Below are positions 25,201 to 32,885 of a DNA stretch of 36,557 nucleotides, in pieces. The stretch spans positions 1 to 36,557 of the forward strand of contig CAYGVT010000157.1 of NCBI GenBank assembly GCA_964353355.1. The letters run 5' to 3'. A model generated the notes under the pieces. The model saw only the letters and a program-made list of their open reading frames with translations. It was not told the origin of the DNA and made no database searches. Positions within the stretch are counted from its first letter, which is position 1; each line of letters opens with the position of its first letter. The translations under genes and the position numbers were made by a program. Origin of the DNA: CAYGVT01 sp964353355 (GTDB taxonomy: Archaea > Thermoplasmatota > DTKX01 > GCA-020343715).

Positions 25201-28200
25201 AACGACCTGGTCGAGAAGACCGAGAAGGCGCTCATCAACCAGACTTACACGTTCGCGGTCGACTTCGTGGACCAGCTCCTGATGGAGCTGCCCAAGTCGA
25301 CGCAGGTGTTCATCAACAGGCGGTTCAACGAGGCCAAGGCCCAGGTCGACGAGGCGAGGGCGGGCGGGCTGCTCGTCGAGGCCCAGGAGGGGCTGCTCGC
25401 CAGGGCGCGCGAGGTGGCCGAGAAGGGCAACCTCGAGGCCACCGTCACCACGCTCGACCGCCTGGCCGGCGAGCTGCACGAGAAGCGCGAGCGGCAGAGG
25501 GAGGCCAGCCACGCGCTCTTACACCTCGCGGACGTGCTCGAGGCCGCGGGGGAGATCGGCGTGGACGCCACCGCGCCGCGCGCGCTCGAGGTCAAGGCCA
25601 AGCGCGCGTTCGCGGACAACCTGTACGACGACGTCCACCGGCTCGTGGGCGAGGCCGAGGACGTGCTGCTCAAGACCTCGTCCTCGTTCATCGTCGACTA
25701 CATCAACCGCGTCCAGGCCACGCTCGTGCGCCTCGAGAGGCTGGGCGCGCAGGTCTCCCCCATCGAGGACCGCATCGACCAAGCCTGGGGCCACCTCGAC
25801 GACAGGCGGTTCACGGAGGCGTTCGCCTCCGCGCGGGAGTGCACGCTCACGCTCGCCCGCGTCGAGGAGCGCTTCCCCCCCGCGCTCGACCGCATGCGCG
25901 CGGCCGAGGCGGCCGTGGGCAGGCTGGGCTTCCTGGACGTCGAGGTGGACGGCCCCACGGAGGCGCTCGCGGGCGCGCACGACGCGCTGGCGGGGCTCGA
26001 CTTCGACACGGCGGAGCAGTGCATCTCCGACGCGCTCGGGGAGCTCGCCACCGCCATGCGGACCGCGGCGGACACCCAGGTAGTGGAGCTCGACGGTCTC
26101 ATCTCCGACACCGAGGCCAAGGGCGCGGACGTCGCCCCCGCGCGCGAGCGGCTCGACCGCGCACGGTCGCTGGTGGACCAGGGAGAGCCCGGCACGGGCT
26201 TCCTCATGGCCATATCGGGCATCGAGGCCGTCGCACGGGCCAGGCGCGAGATGGCCGACGCCATCGAGTCCCGCGCCAGGGCGGAGGCCGTCTTCAAGGA
26301 CGCCGAGGGCCTGGGCGCGGACGTGGCCCGCGCGACGGAGATAGTGGCCGAGGTCGACGACAGCATGAGGCTGCGCCGGTACGTCGACGCCATCGCGGGC
26401 GTGAGGAGGCTCGAGCTCGAGGCGGGCAAGGCCAAGCACAGCCACGTGATGAACCTGGTCGCCCTGGCGGACACCGTGCTCATCGAGGTCGAGGAGCTCG
26501 GACTGAGCTCGAAGGGCCTGCGCGGCGAGCTCGCGGGCGCCGAGTCGAGGCTCGAGGCGCGCGACTACCACGCGGCCACCTCCACCGCGAAGCGGGTCAT
26601 CGACCAGGCGCGCGACATCAAGGTCCGCTACATCACCGCGCGCGACCGCATCGTCGAGGTGCAGGCGGCGATATACGACGCCTCCGGCATCGGCACCAAC
26701 ACCGGCAGGGCGACGGACCTGCTCGGCGAGGCGCGCGACGCGCTGAGCGAGCAGCGGCTGGACGAGTCGCTCGAGCTCGCGGAGACGTCCCATTCCGAGC
26801 TGATGGCGCGCCTGATGGACATGGTCGGCTACGAGCGGGACGCGCTCGAGGAGATGCGCAACGAGGCGAAGGAGCAGGGCATGGTCGTCGCTCCCCTGGA
26901 CGTCTCGCTCACCGAGGCGCAGTCGCTCGTCAAGGGGAGCGACCTGAAGGCCGCCGTGCTGCGCCTCCGCGCGGGGCTGGAGGACGCCCGCGAGCTCGTC
27001 GTCAAGTACCAAGTCGCGGTCGAGGCGCTGCACGGTTGCGAGGCGCTGCTGGACATCATGACCAAGCTGGGCGTCGACGCGGGCGTGCCCACGGCCGAGA
27101 CCGAGCGCGCGCGCAAGCACATCGCGGAGCAGGACTACGAATCCGCGAAGGCGCTCGGCGACACCACGACCGCGGACATGCGGCGCGCGCTCGACGACGA
27201 GATGGGCCGCCGAGGCGCCGCGCTCATCGGGCTGTTCCAGGAGGCGCGGGGGGCGAACATCCGCGTCGCCGACATCGACGAGCGCTACCAGGTGGCCCGC
27301 GCGAGGCTGGGCCCGGGCGACTACCTGTCCCTCGCGGACGTGGTCGCGGCGCACGAGAAGGAGGCCAACGGCCGGATGGCCGCCTACAAGGACGCGCTGC
27401 GCCGCATCGAGGTCGCCCAGGTCCTGCTGCAGGACGCCGAGGGCCTGCGCGTCGACGTGGCCTCGGTCCAGCCCGTGATGGCGCAGGCGCGCGAGCTGCT
27501 CACCTCCGGCCGGTACCCGGACGCGGGCGAGAAGGCCGACGCCGCCAAGGCAAGGACCCTCGAGCTCGAGCGGCAGTTCTCGCTCAAGTACATCAAGGAC
27601 GCCGACGACCTCATCGCCGAGCTCAAGAGCCTCGGCATAGACGTCATCGAGGCCAACGAGTACCGCGAGCGCGCCCGCGCCGCGGTCGAGATAGAGGAGT
27701 ACCCCGGCGCCTATGCCGAGGCCCTCAAGGCCATCACGACCTGCCAGACCGTCAAGTCCCAGTACACCGAGGCCAGGGGCCTCATCGGCTCCGCCCGCGA
27801 GGCCATCGGGAGGGCGGACGAGCTCGGCGTCGACACGACGGCGCCCGGGGAGTCTTTGGCCCAGGCGCAGGAGGCGCTCGAGTTCCAGAGCTACGCCGAG
27901 GCCAAGGAGCTCGCCATCAAGGTGCGCGAGCTCGCGGGCACGCTCATGCGGGACCACGTGGTGGACGCGCTGAAGACCCTGCGCTCCGACGTCGGGTCCG
28001 CCGTCGGCAGCGGCGTGGAGCTCTCGAAGGCCACGTCGCTCCTGGACCTCGCCCAGAACGACGTGGACGCTCAGGACTTCTTCGCCGCCCAGGACGTGGT
28101 CCGGGCCGGCCGCGCGCACCTCGAGCAGCGCACCGCGCTGCACGAGCGCGCGCGCATGGTGCACGACCGCGTCAAGGTCGAGGTCGAGACCGCCGAGGTG

Positions 28201-31200
28201 CTCGGCGTGGACCTCGTGCCCTACCGGGAGGCCATCTCGATGCTCGAGCGCGAGCACGCCGACCGCGACTACGCGCGCACCATCGACCACGGCATGGCCA
28301 TCCTCAACCGGCTCTCGGTCGACCAGCGCGCCATGATGGACGTCTACCTGGGCGACGTCATGGAGCTGCTGGACGCCCACGTCGACAGGGGCGCGCAGCC
28401 GGCCGAGCCCCTGGACACGCTGCAGAAGTCCTTCGAGCACTTCTACTCGACCGACTACTCGGGCGCGCATGCCTTCGCGGTGAAGGCCCGTGGCCTGCTG
28501 GAGGACGAGGGCCACGTGCTCGAGGACGCGAGGAACGCCATCCAGGACTGCCGCAGGATAGTCATCTGGGCCGAGGGCGTCGGCGTGCCCGTCGACGACC
28601 CCCGCACAGAGCTCGAGCACGCGTCCTCGATGCTCGACGCGGGCCGCACCTCGGACGCGCTGAAGTCCGCCAACACGGGCTACGAGCGCACGCTCGAGGC
28701 CATCGGCTCGGCGGCCCGGGACGCGCTCGCGCGCGCGGAGACCAGGGCGGGCGAGGTCCGCGAGCACGGTGCCGACCCGTCGGCCGCCATCGACCGCGTC
28801 GCCCGCGGCCAGCGGTCGCTCGAGACCGACGACTTCGGCTACGCGCTGCTCTACGGGCACCTCGCCATCGCGGAGGCCCGCAGGGCCGAGCTGGAGCTCG
28901 ACCGCGCGAACGATTCCTTCGAGGCCGTCAAGCGCGAGGTGGAGCTGGCGCGCAAGGTGCTCGACGACCCGTCCGAGGCCGAGGCCCTCCTGGCGCAGGT
29001 CGCAAGGTGCATCGAGCAGCACCGCTCGCGCGAGGCCATCCGTCTGACCAGGTCGATGCTGACCGCGATCCGCACCAGCATGCTGGCCGCTTCGCACAGG
29101 CGCCTCGAGCTCGTCGAGGACTCCCTCGCCGTCATGTCGCACATGGGCCTCGACAGCGCGCCCCTCACGATGAGGCTGCAGGACGCCCGCACGGCCCTCG
29201 AGCGGGAGGACTTCCTCGAGAGCGCGACCGTGGCGTCCGACGTCGGGCGCCTGGCCCGCGGCGAGATGGAGGCATCCGCGTCCGCCACGCTCAAGACGTG
29301 CGAGGAGGCCTCCGATGTGGCCAGTCGCATCGGGGCTGACGCGCCCGCGGTCATGGAGGGGCTGCAGCAGGCCCGCGCCTTCGAGGGGAAGTCCGACTTC
29401 TACCACGCGCAGGAGCTCGCCACCCTCACCACCGCCAGGGCCAAGGAGCGCTCGGACCAGTTCATCCATGGCAAGGTCGGCTCGGTCCGCTCGCTGCTCG
29501 ACAGCGCGCGCATGCTCGGCGTCGAGGTCGGGGAGCTCGAGCGCGCCCTCGAGCGCGCCGACCGCAAGCGGTCGCAGGGCCACTTCGTCGAGGCCAAGGA
29601 CGCGCTCGACGAGCTCGGCGGTTCCATCGACAAGGCGCAGCGCGAACTCGTCGACTCCCTGGTCATGACGTGCGACAGGCTGAAGGCCATCGCTATCGAG
29701 CGCAAGCTCGACGCCAAGGTCGCGGACGGCAAGCTCGCCGAGGCCCATCACTTCTTCTCGCTGCGCAACTACGCGAGCGCGCTGGAGGCGGCCAAGCTCG
29801 GGTTCGACGGCTACGCCGTGGCATTCACCGGGCTCGTGCGTGGCACGCTCGACGCCGCCAGGCAGCTCCTGGTCGAGCTCGACGTGAGCGCCGACATCGA
29901 GGACTCCTCCGACCACTACATCAAGGCCGAGGAGGCGCTGCAGCACCGCGACTACATCGCCGCGGTCGAGCACGCGGACGAGACGATGGCGCACGCCCGC
30001 CGCATCCAGATGGGCATCATCGAGTCCATCCTCAAGGAGGCGGACGGGGAGATCGAGCGCGGCACGGCCCTGGGCGCGGACATGACGCCGGCCAAGGCCA
30101 TCGCCGCCAAGGCGCGCGCCGAGCTCGAGGCGGTCAACCTCACCGAGGGGCAGGCGCTCGCGAGCCGCACCCGGGACGAGGCGCGCGCGCTGCAGGCCGC
30201 CTTCGCGAGGCTGGGAATCCAGCAGTCCAGGATGGCGCTGGACACGCTGCCCTTCGAGGTCGATGTGGCCGACCTGCGCGAGATGGTCGATGCCGCGGCG
30301 GCCAGCCTCGAGGCCATGGAGTTCGAGGCCGCCGTCGACGGCGCGAGGTCGGCAGAGCAGGAGCTCACCAGGCGGTTCGAGGCCAAGGTCGGGAAGACCA
30401 TCTTGTCCGCGGAGAAGGAGATCAAGCGCGGCCAGAGCGTGGGCATCGACCTGCGCGGGCCCACGGAGCTGCTCGACGAGTCGCGCATCCACGCGGACTC
30501 GCAGCGGTGGCTGGAGGGCGAGCAGGCGGCGCAGAAGTGCATCGCGCTCGTCGGGGAGCTGGTCGCACGGCACCAGGAGGCGCAGCAGGCCCTGGGCGAG
30601 CTCATGGAGCTCATCGAGCGCGCGACCCGCGCCCGCGCGAAGCTGTCCGAGGCCATGGACATGCAAGAGGCGGCCGAGGACGCGATGGAGGAGCACGACT
30701 ACAAGCGCGTGCTCGAGCTCAGCGCCATGGCCATGGAGGACTCGAGGCGCGCCTTCGAGTCCAGGGTGACGGAGACCATCGTCAACGCGGACCAGAAGCT
30801 CAAGTACCTGCAGGGCATGAGCGTGCCCGCCAAGCTCGCGGAGGACCTCGTCGGGATGGCCCGGGAGGCCTCTGGCCAGAGCGACCTGGACGGGGCGTAC
30901 GACTACGCGGACCAGGCCATCAAGGAGGCGGACGCGGCCAAGACCGCCTTCAGGGACATCATCGACATCAGCTTCCAGGCGGAGTCGCTCATCGGCACCG
31001 CGCGCCAGTTCGGCATGGACGTCAAGGAGGCGCAGTACAAGCTCACCGACGCCATCGAGGCCAAGGGCGTCGATGTCAACCGCGCGCTCGCGCTCGCGCA
31101 GGAGAGCAAGCAGATCGCCACCGCGCTGGTCGAGTCGTTCTACCCCGAGCTCACGGTCGCCATCGAGTTCGAGTCCGCGCTCGTGCAGGGCAAGTGGACC

Positions 31201-31653
31201 AACGCCAACTTGGAGGTGCGCAACTCGGGCTCGGCCCGGGCCCTGAGGGTCAAGGTCGAGATCGCGGGCAACCTCGACATCGACGGCCTGAACGACATCA
31301 GCATGCTGCGCGGCGGCGGCCAGACGAAGAAGGTCCCCATCCGCATCAAGCCCACGAAGTCGGGCGAGATAATGGCGCGGGTCCGGGTGCGGTGCGAGCG
31401 CGAGTACGACGACAAGTCCTTCGAGCACCACGACGTGCGGTGGCTGCTGGCCGAGGAGGAGGGCGAGGGCGCCGAGGGCGCGGAGCCCGGGCCGCAGTTC
31501 GTGCGCAAGGAGCTCGTGTGCACCATCTGCCAGGGCGCCATCGGCACCCACGAGGCCCCGCGCGCGTGCTCCTGCGGCGCGGCGTTCCACCTCGCGTGCG
31601 CCAAGCAGCTCGAGAAGTGCCCCAACTGCGGCAAGACCCTCGGGGGTGCGTGA
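22276..31653 (+). CDS. Giant helical-repeat protein with C-terminal Ig-like domain and RING-type zinc finger (candidate E3 ligase)
   Basis: 3125 residues from ATG 22276, which has GGGGAGGTGG just upstream. I know no named family for the whole. Residues about 50-2950 are a helical repeat of roughly 62 residues, some 45 units, each with a turn such as LGVD/LGAD (L1850, L2414, L2599 and V2722 in GID start examples) followed by LLxxAxxAL and a DY/DF-xxA turn. The units are TPR-like but longer. About 2955-3058 form an Ig-like beta domain (FYPELTVAIEFES ... DDKSFEHHDVRWLL). After an acidic linker comes a C4HC3 finger: C3082, C3085, C3098, C3100, H3105, C3108, C3115, C3118. Position between E1 and E2 genes makes a ligase role likely: RING to recruit E2, repeats to hold substrates. 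No membrane segment or signal peptide, so cytosolic. The C-terminus is LGGA. Confidence 0.9.
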   Translation: MPKPGPDQRKAKGPDSKSSAIAYAVKLEQLAQDKKQLEREVREGIDKVSGDIGQLVTVGIEVGAAPELLGKSRELADAKDYATAKGFLDRARAAIEGTSLPKVEARIDQAQERVGAIERLGVIEVDTAELDRQFAIARRMLREDDMLGALEVAEGAAMAAIEPAKTELTTLLTDAESLLKDADKERLDTGKARKALDDARVSFAADDYQAGVDHMIRFQNNLERARKGMSGEAAEETPAEVHGAMTDQDRALVVEAIARGLEAVQADLRVLEDIKGLVSHPESLASKAKKALEEGNLAQARRLTREAHLATIRALRERLRDVLTAARDRIKKARREGLNVHEVKTVYTEATANVDVYKWREAYDLALSIDDRINALREEKVDIEHAMKEASEEIKGLSELGTNEARVNEHLEQARHGIERGDLKKARVSIAKALSIAKTSTQAFIDAYIDEVRNVLLSVRTIGGNISTARPLLITAKKDINKKEFKEAVTRVRESVSTVKGVEDEYIEVLKVIVDSYLKYTLASSMGLNVAEMDEHLKNATVELNQKQFEKARKLAQKADFEVEIAIEDFKTTSEDLAKARESLEESKKVGADVSEADFLLTKAIAAMEKNSFEVAQELFTDAATASDKARSKRVGDLLQDARETIEEEEKKGISIGEGKRLLTDAEESYRRTDFATTIDLLNEAIEVMFEISKKQDMAQKQLQQAEELLAESRRYAEENPLADDFIAAAHKHMASGQWDQSYDAARQVMLDVESSLVRYIDVIMDDTKNEIGRAEEQGATVSQARDYYKLARRHYESNDFTKSLTLARKASVLARETIAVFQEVMENRDILDGYIQWAKRVSRHLQMPEAELEQTRAFVNQKKYAEAQAVVRTALEKAKQTQITFVKQELDSIEVFLRELEEGGVGTSVARNTLSQAQASLAAFDFEQAYALATQTREQGSKNQELYKEIIEKLHMGKGRIELAAKLGVEVKPLNDLVEKTEKALINQTYTFAVDFVDQLLMELPKSTQVFINRRFNEAKAQVDEARAGGLLVEAQEGLLARAREVAEKGNLEATVTTLDRLAGELHEKRERQREASHALLHLADVLEAAGEIGVDATAPRALEVKAKRAFADNLYDDVHRLVGEAEDVLLKTSSSFIVDYINRVQATLVRLERLGAQVSPIEDRIDQAWGHLDDRRFTEAFASARECTLTLARVEERFPPALDRMRAAEAAVGRLGFLDVEVDGPTEALAGAHDALAGLDFDTAEQCISDALGELATAMRTAADTQVVELDGLISDTEAKGADVAPARERLDRARSLVDQGEPGTGFLMAISGIEAVARARREMADAIESRARAEAVFKDAEGLGADVARATEIVAEVDDSMRLRRYVDAIAGVRRLELEAGKAKHSHVMNLVALADTVLIEVEELGLSSKGLRGELAGAESRLEARDYHAATSTAKRVIDQARDIKVRYITARDRIVEVQAAIYDASGIGTNTGRATDLLGEARDALSEQRLDESLELAETSHSELMARLMDMVGYERDALEEMRNEAKEQGMVVAPLDVSLTEAQSLVKGSDLKAAVLRLRAGLEDARELVVKYQVAVEALHGCEALLDIMTKLGVDAGVPTAETERARKHIAEQDYESAKALGDTTTADMRRALDDEMGRRGAALIGLFQEARGANIRVADIDERYQVARARLGPGDYLSLADVVAAHEKEANGRMAAYKDALRRIEVAQVLLQDAEGLRVDVASVQPVMAQARELLTSGRYPDAGEKADAAKARTLELERQFSLKYIKDADDLIAELKSLGIDVIEANEYRERARAAVEIEEYPGAYAEALKAITTCQTVKSQYTEARGLIGSAREAIGRADELGVDTTAPGESLAQAQEALEFQSYAEAKELAIKVRELAGTLMRDHVVDALKTLRSDVGSAVGSGVELSKATSLLDLAQNDVDAQDFFAAQDVVRAGRAHLEQRTALHERARMVHDRVKVEVETAEVLGVDLVPYREAISMLEREHADRDYARTIDHGMAILNRLSVDQRAMMDVYLGDVMELLDAHVDRGAQPAEPLDTLQKSFEHFYSTDYSGAHAFAVKARGLLEDEGHVLEDARNAIQDCRRIVIWAEGVGVPVDDPRTELEHASSMLDAGRTSDALKSANTGYERTLEAIGSAARDALARAETRAGEVREHGADPSAAIDRVARGQRSLETDDFGYALLYGHLAIAEARRAELELDRANDSFEAVKREVELARKVLDDPSEAEALLAQVARCIEQHRSREAIRLTRSMLTAIRTSMLAASHRRLELVEDSLAVMSHMGLDSAPLTMRLQDARTALEREDFLESATVASDVGRLARGEMEASASATLKTCEEASDVASRIGADAPAVMEGLQQARAFEGKSDFYHAQELATLTTARAKERSDQFIHGKVGSVRSLLDSARMLGVEVGELERALERADRKRSQGHFVEAKDALDELGGSIDKAQRELVDSLVMTCDRLKAIAIERKLDAKVADGKLAEAHHFFSLRNYASALEAAKLGFDGYAVAFTGLVRGTLDAARQLLVELDVSADIEDSSDHYIKAEEALQHRDYIAAVEHADETMAHARRIQMGIIESILKEADGEIERGTALGADMTPAKAIAAKARAELEAVNLTEGQALASRTRDEARALQAAFARLGIQQSRMALDTLPFEVDVADLREMVDAAAASLEAMEFEAAVDGARSAEQELTRRFEAKVGKTILSAEKEIKRGQSVGIDLRGPTELLDESRIHADSQRWLEGEQAAQKCIALVGELVARHQEAQQALGELMELIERATRARAKLSEAMDMQEAAEDAMEEHDYKRVLELSAMAMEDSRRAFESRVTETIVNADQKLKYLQGMSVPAKLAEDLVGMAREASGQSDLDGAYDYADQAIKEADAAKTAFRDIIDISFQAESLIGTARQFGMDVKEAQYKLTDAIEAKGVDVNRALALAQESKQIATALVESFYPELTVAIEFESALVQGKWTNANLEVRNSGSARALRVKVEIAGNLDIDGLNDISMLRGGGQTKKVPIRIKPTKSGEIMARVRVRCEREYDDKSFEHHDVRWLLAEEEGEGAEGAEPGPQFVRKELVCTICQGAIGTHEAPRACSCGAAFHLACAKQLEKCPNCGKTLGGA

Positions 31654-31656
31654 GGC

Positions 31657-32178
31657 ATGCCGAGCCTTCCGGAGGCGGTGCTGAGGAAGAGGCTGCAGAA
31701 CGAGATAGCGCAGGTGCGCAGGAAGACGGAGCACTCCGTCATCATCAAGGACCCCAGCTTCTCCAAGTTCCCGGTCGAGATGGAGGTCCTGATGAGAAAC
31801 GTGCCCGGGCCCGTCCGCAGGGGCGAGCGCATCACCAACAAGTACACCCACAAGCTCAAGGTCACCATCACCCGCGAGTACCCCTACCAGAAGCCCATCG
31901 TCGAGTGGAGGTCGGAGATCTTCCACCCCAACATCATGGAGCCCTTCGACGGGGGCTACGTGTGCACGAAGCTGCTCGACAGGTGGACGGCGCAGGACAA
32001 CTTGTACAAGTTCCTGGTGGGCGTCGAGGGGCTGCTGTCCAACCCCAACCCCGGCGACCCCTACGGCACGTCCTCGTGCAAGGACGCGGCCCTTTACTTC
32101 CGCGAGCACCCCTTCACGCCAGGCACGGTGCCCCGGCCCCCCCAGGAGCCCAGGGTCCGCATCGTCGGCGAGGTCTAG
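31657..32178 (+). CDS. E2-like ubiquitin-conjugating enzyme (UBC fold)
   Basis: 173 residues, starting three bases after the giant gene stop. An E2 takes the modifier from E1 on a cysteine and passes it to a target with RING help. The family landmarks are in order: N-terminal helix (LPEAVLRKRLQNEIAQV), YPYQKPIVEW (the YPxxxP beta strands), HPN (90-92), active-site C103 in GGYVCTKL, W110, then GVEGLLSNPNPGDPYGTSSCKDAALYF, matching LLxxPNPxDP and the following helix. Eight residues separate HPN and Cys in common E2s; here there are ten, a small insertion (IMEPFDGGYV). The length is normal for an E2 core with a short C-tail. C-terminal PPQEPRVRIVGEV is unlike the LIM or membrane extensions of some E2s. 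Confidence 0.93.
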   Translation: MPSLPEAVLRKRLQNEIAQVRRKTEHSVIIKDPSFSKFPVEMEVLMRNVPGPVRRGERITNKYTHKLKVTITREYPYQKPIVEWRSEIFHPNIMEPFDGGYVCTKLLDRWTAQDNLYKFLVGVEGLLSNPNPGDPYGTSSCKDAALYFREHPFTPGTVPRPPQEPRVRIVGEV

Positions 32179-32191
32179 GGGGCGCGTCCGC

Positions 32192-32806
32192 GTGGGCGCG
32201 AGGGTGGTCGGGGAGACAAGGCGCCCGGTGCTCGTGGCCCCACCGCCACGGGCCGACGGCGAGCTCCCCTGGAAGGAGGCGCCTCACCAAGGCGTGGGTG
32301 GAGCCGCCCCGGCGGCCCCGCCGATGTTCATCCTCGAGGCCGTGGCGAGGGCCATCGACGACCATGTCCGCGACCGTGCCCGCCACGGCGAGGAGGCGCT
32401 CGGCCTGCTGGTGGGCGACTGGGCCGTGGACGGAGGGGGGGGCGCGCCCTACACGGTCGCGCTCGACGCGCCCACCGGGCCCCTCGCGGGCACGCCCGTG
32501 TCCGTGAGGTTCACGCCCGAGGGCCTCGCGCACGTCGCGCGGAGCCTGGACCGCCCCGAGCGGCTGGGCCCCGACATGCTCGTGGTGGGCTGGTACCACT
32601 CGCACCTCGGCATCGGGGTGTTCATGTCGGACGTGGACCTGCGCACGCAGCGCGCGGGCTTCCCCCACGCGCACCAGCACGCGCTCGTGGTCGACCCCGC
32701 CAGGGGGCTGGCGGCCGCGTTCGCGAACGGCCCCGCGGGGGCGGGGACGCTGAGGGCGCGCCTCGCCGCGACGCGAGGGTGGGAGAGGCCGGCGCGGGAG
32801 GCATGA
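32192..32806 (+). CDS. JAMM/MPN+ metalloprotease, Rpn11/CSN5-like deconjugase
   Basis: 204 residues from GTG 32192, about nine bases after AGGGGG; ATG 32324 would remove a poorly conserved N-terminal 44 residues. JAMM proteases cut isopeptide bonds after the di-glycine of ubiquitin-like proteins or trim their precursors. The full motif is present: E68 in EEALGLLVG, then GWYHSHLGIGVFMSDVDLRTQ-like sequence with H136, H138, S146 and D149 in HxHx(7)SxxD spacing, and HALVVDPARG. GWYHSH, the SxVDxxTQ ending and VVDP are shared with Rpn11 and CSN5; Leu139 replaces the common proline after HSH. It is the last gene of the cluster, 13 bases behind the E2 gene. Its converging neighbour (GINS) is unrelated. 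Removal of the modifier before proteasome entry is the likely job. Confidence 0.93.
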   Translation: MGARVVGETRRPVLVAPPPRADGELPWKEAPHQGVGGAAPAAPPMFILEAVARAIDDHVRDRARHGEEALGLLVGDWAVDGGGGAPYTVALDAPTGPLAGTPVSVRFTPEGLAHVARSLDRPERLGPDMLVVGWYHSHLGIGVFMSDVDLRTQRAGFPHAHQHALVVDPARGLAAAFANGPAGAGTLRARLAATRGWERPAREA

Positions 32807-32885
32807 AGGGATGCAGGCGCCGTGGTCTCGGTCGTGGGAAGGGGGGCCGGTGGCGCGCGGGTGGTGAATGGGCGGGGGAGGGCGG

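Noticed and set aside
23349..29339. A 1996-codon open frame overlapping the giant gene on the same strand, and a 2196-codon frame on the opposite strand (25519-32109)
   Set aside because: Their translations are low-complexity Arg/Gly/His/Pro-rich or Leu/Val/Asp/Gly-rich shadows of the GC-rich codons of the giant gene. They have no domains, while the chosen frame has repeats, an Ig-like domain and a zinc finger.
31639..31653. Giant protein ending in LGGA, as if a processed modifier
   Set aside because: It follows the last zinc ligands directly and is not attached to a beta-grasp fold; chance in Gly/Ala-rich sequence is enough.
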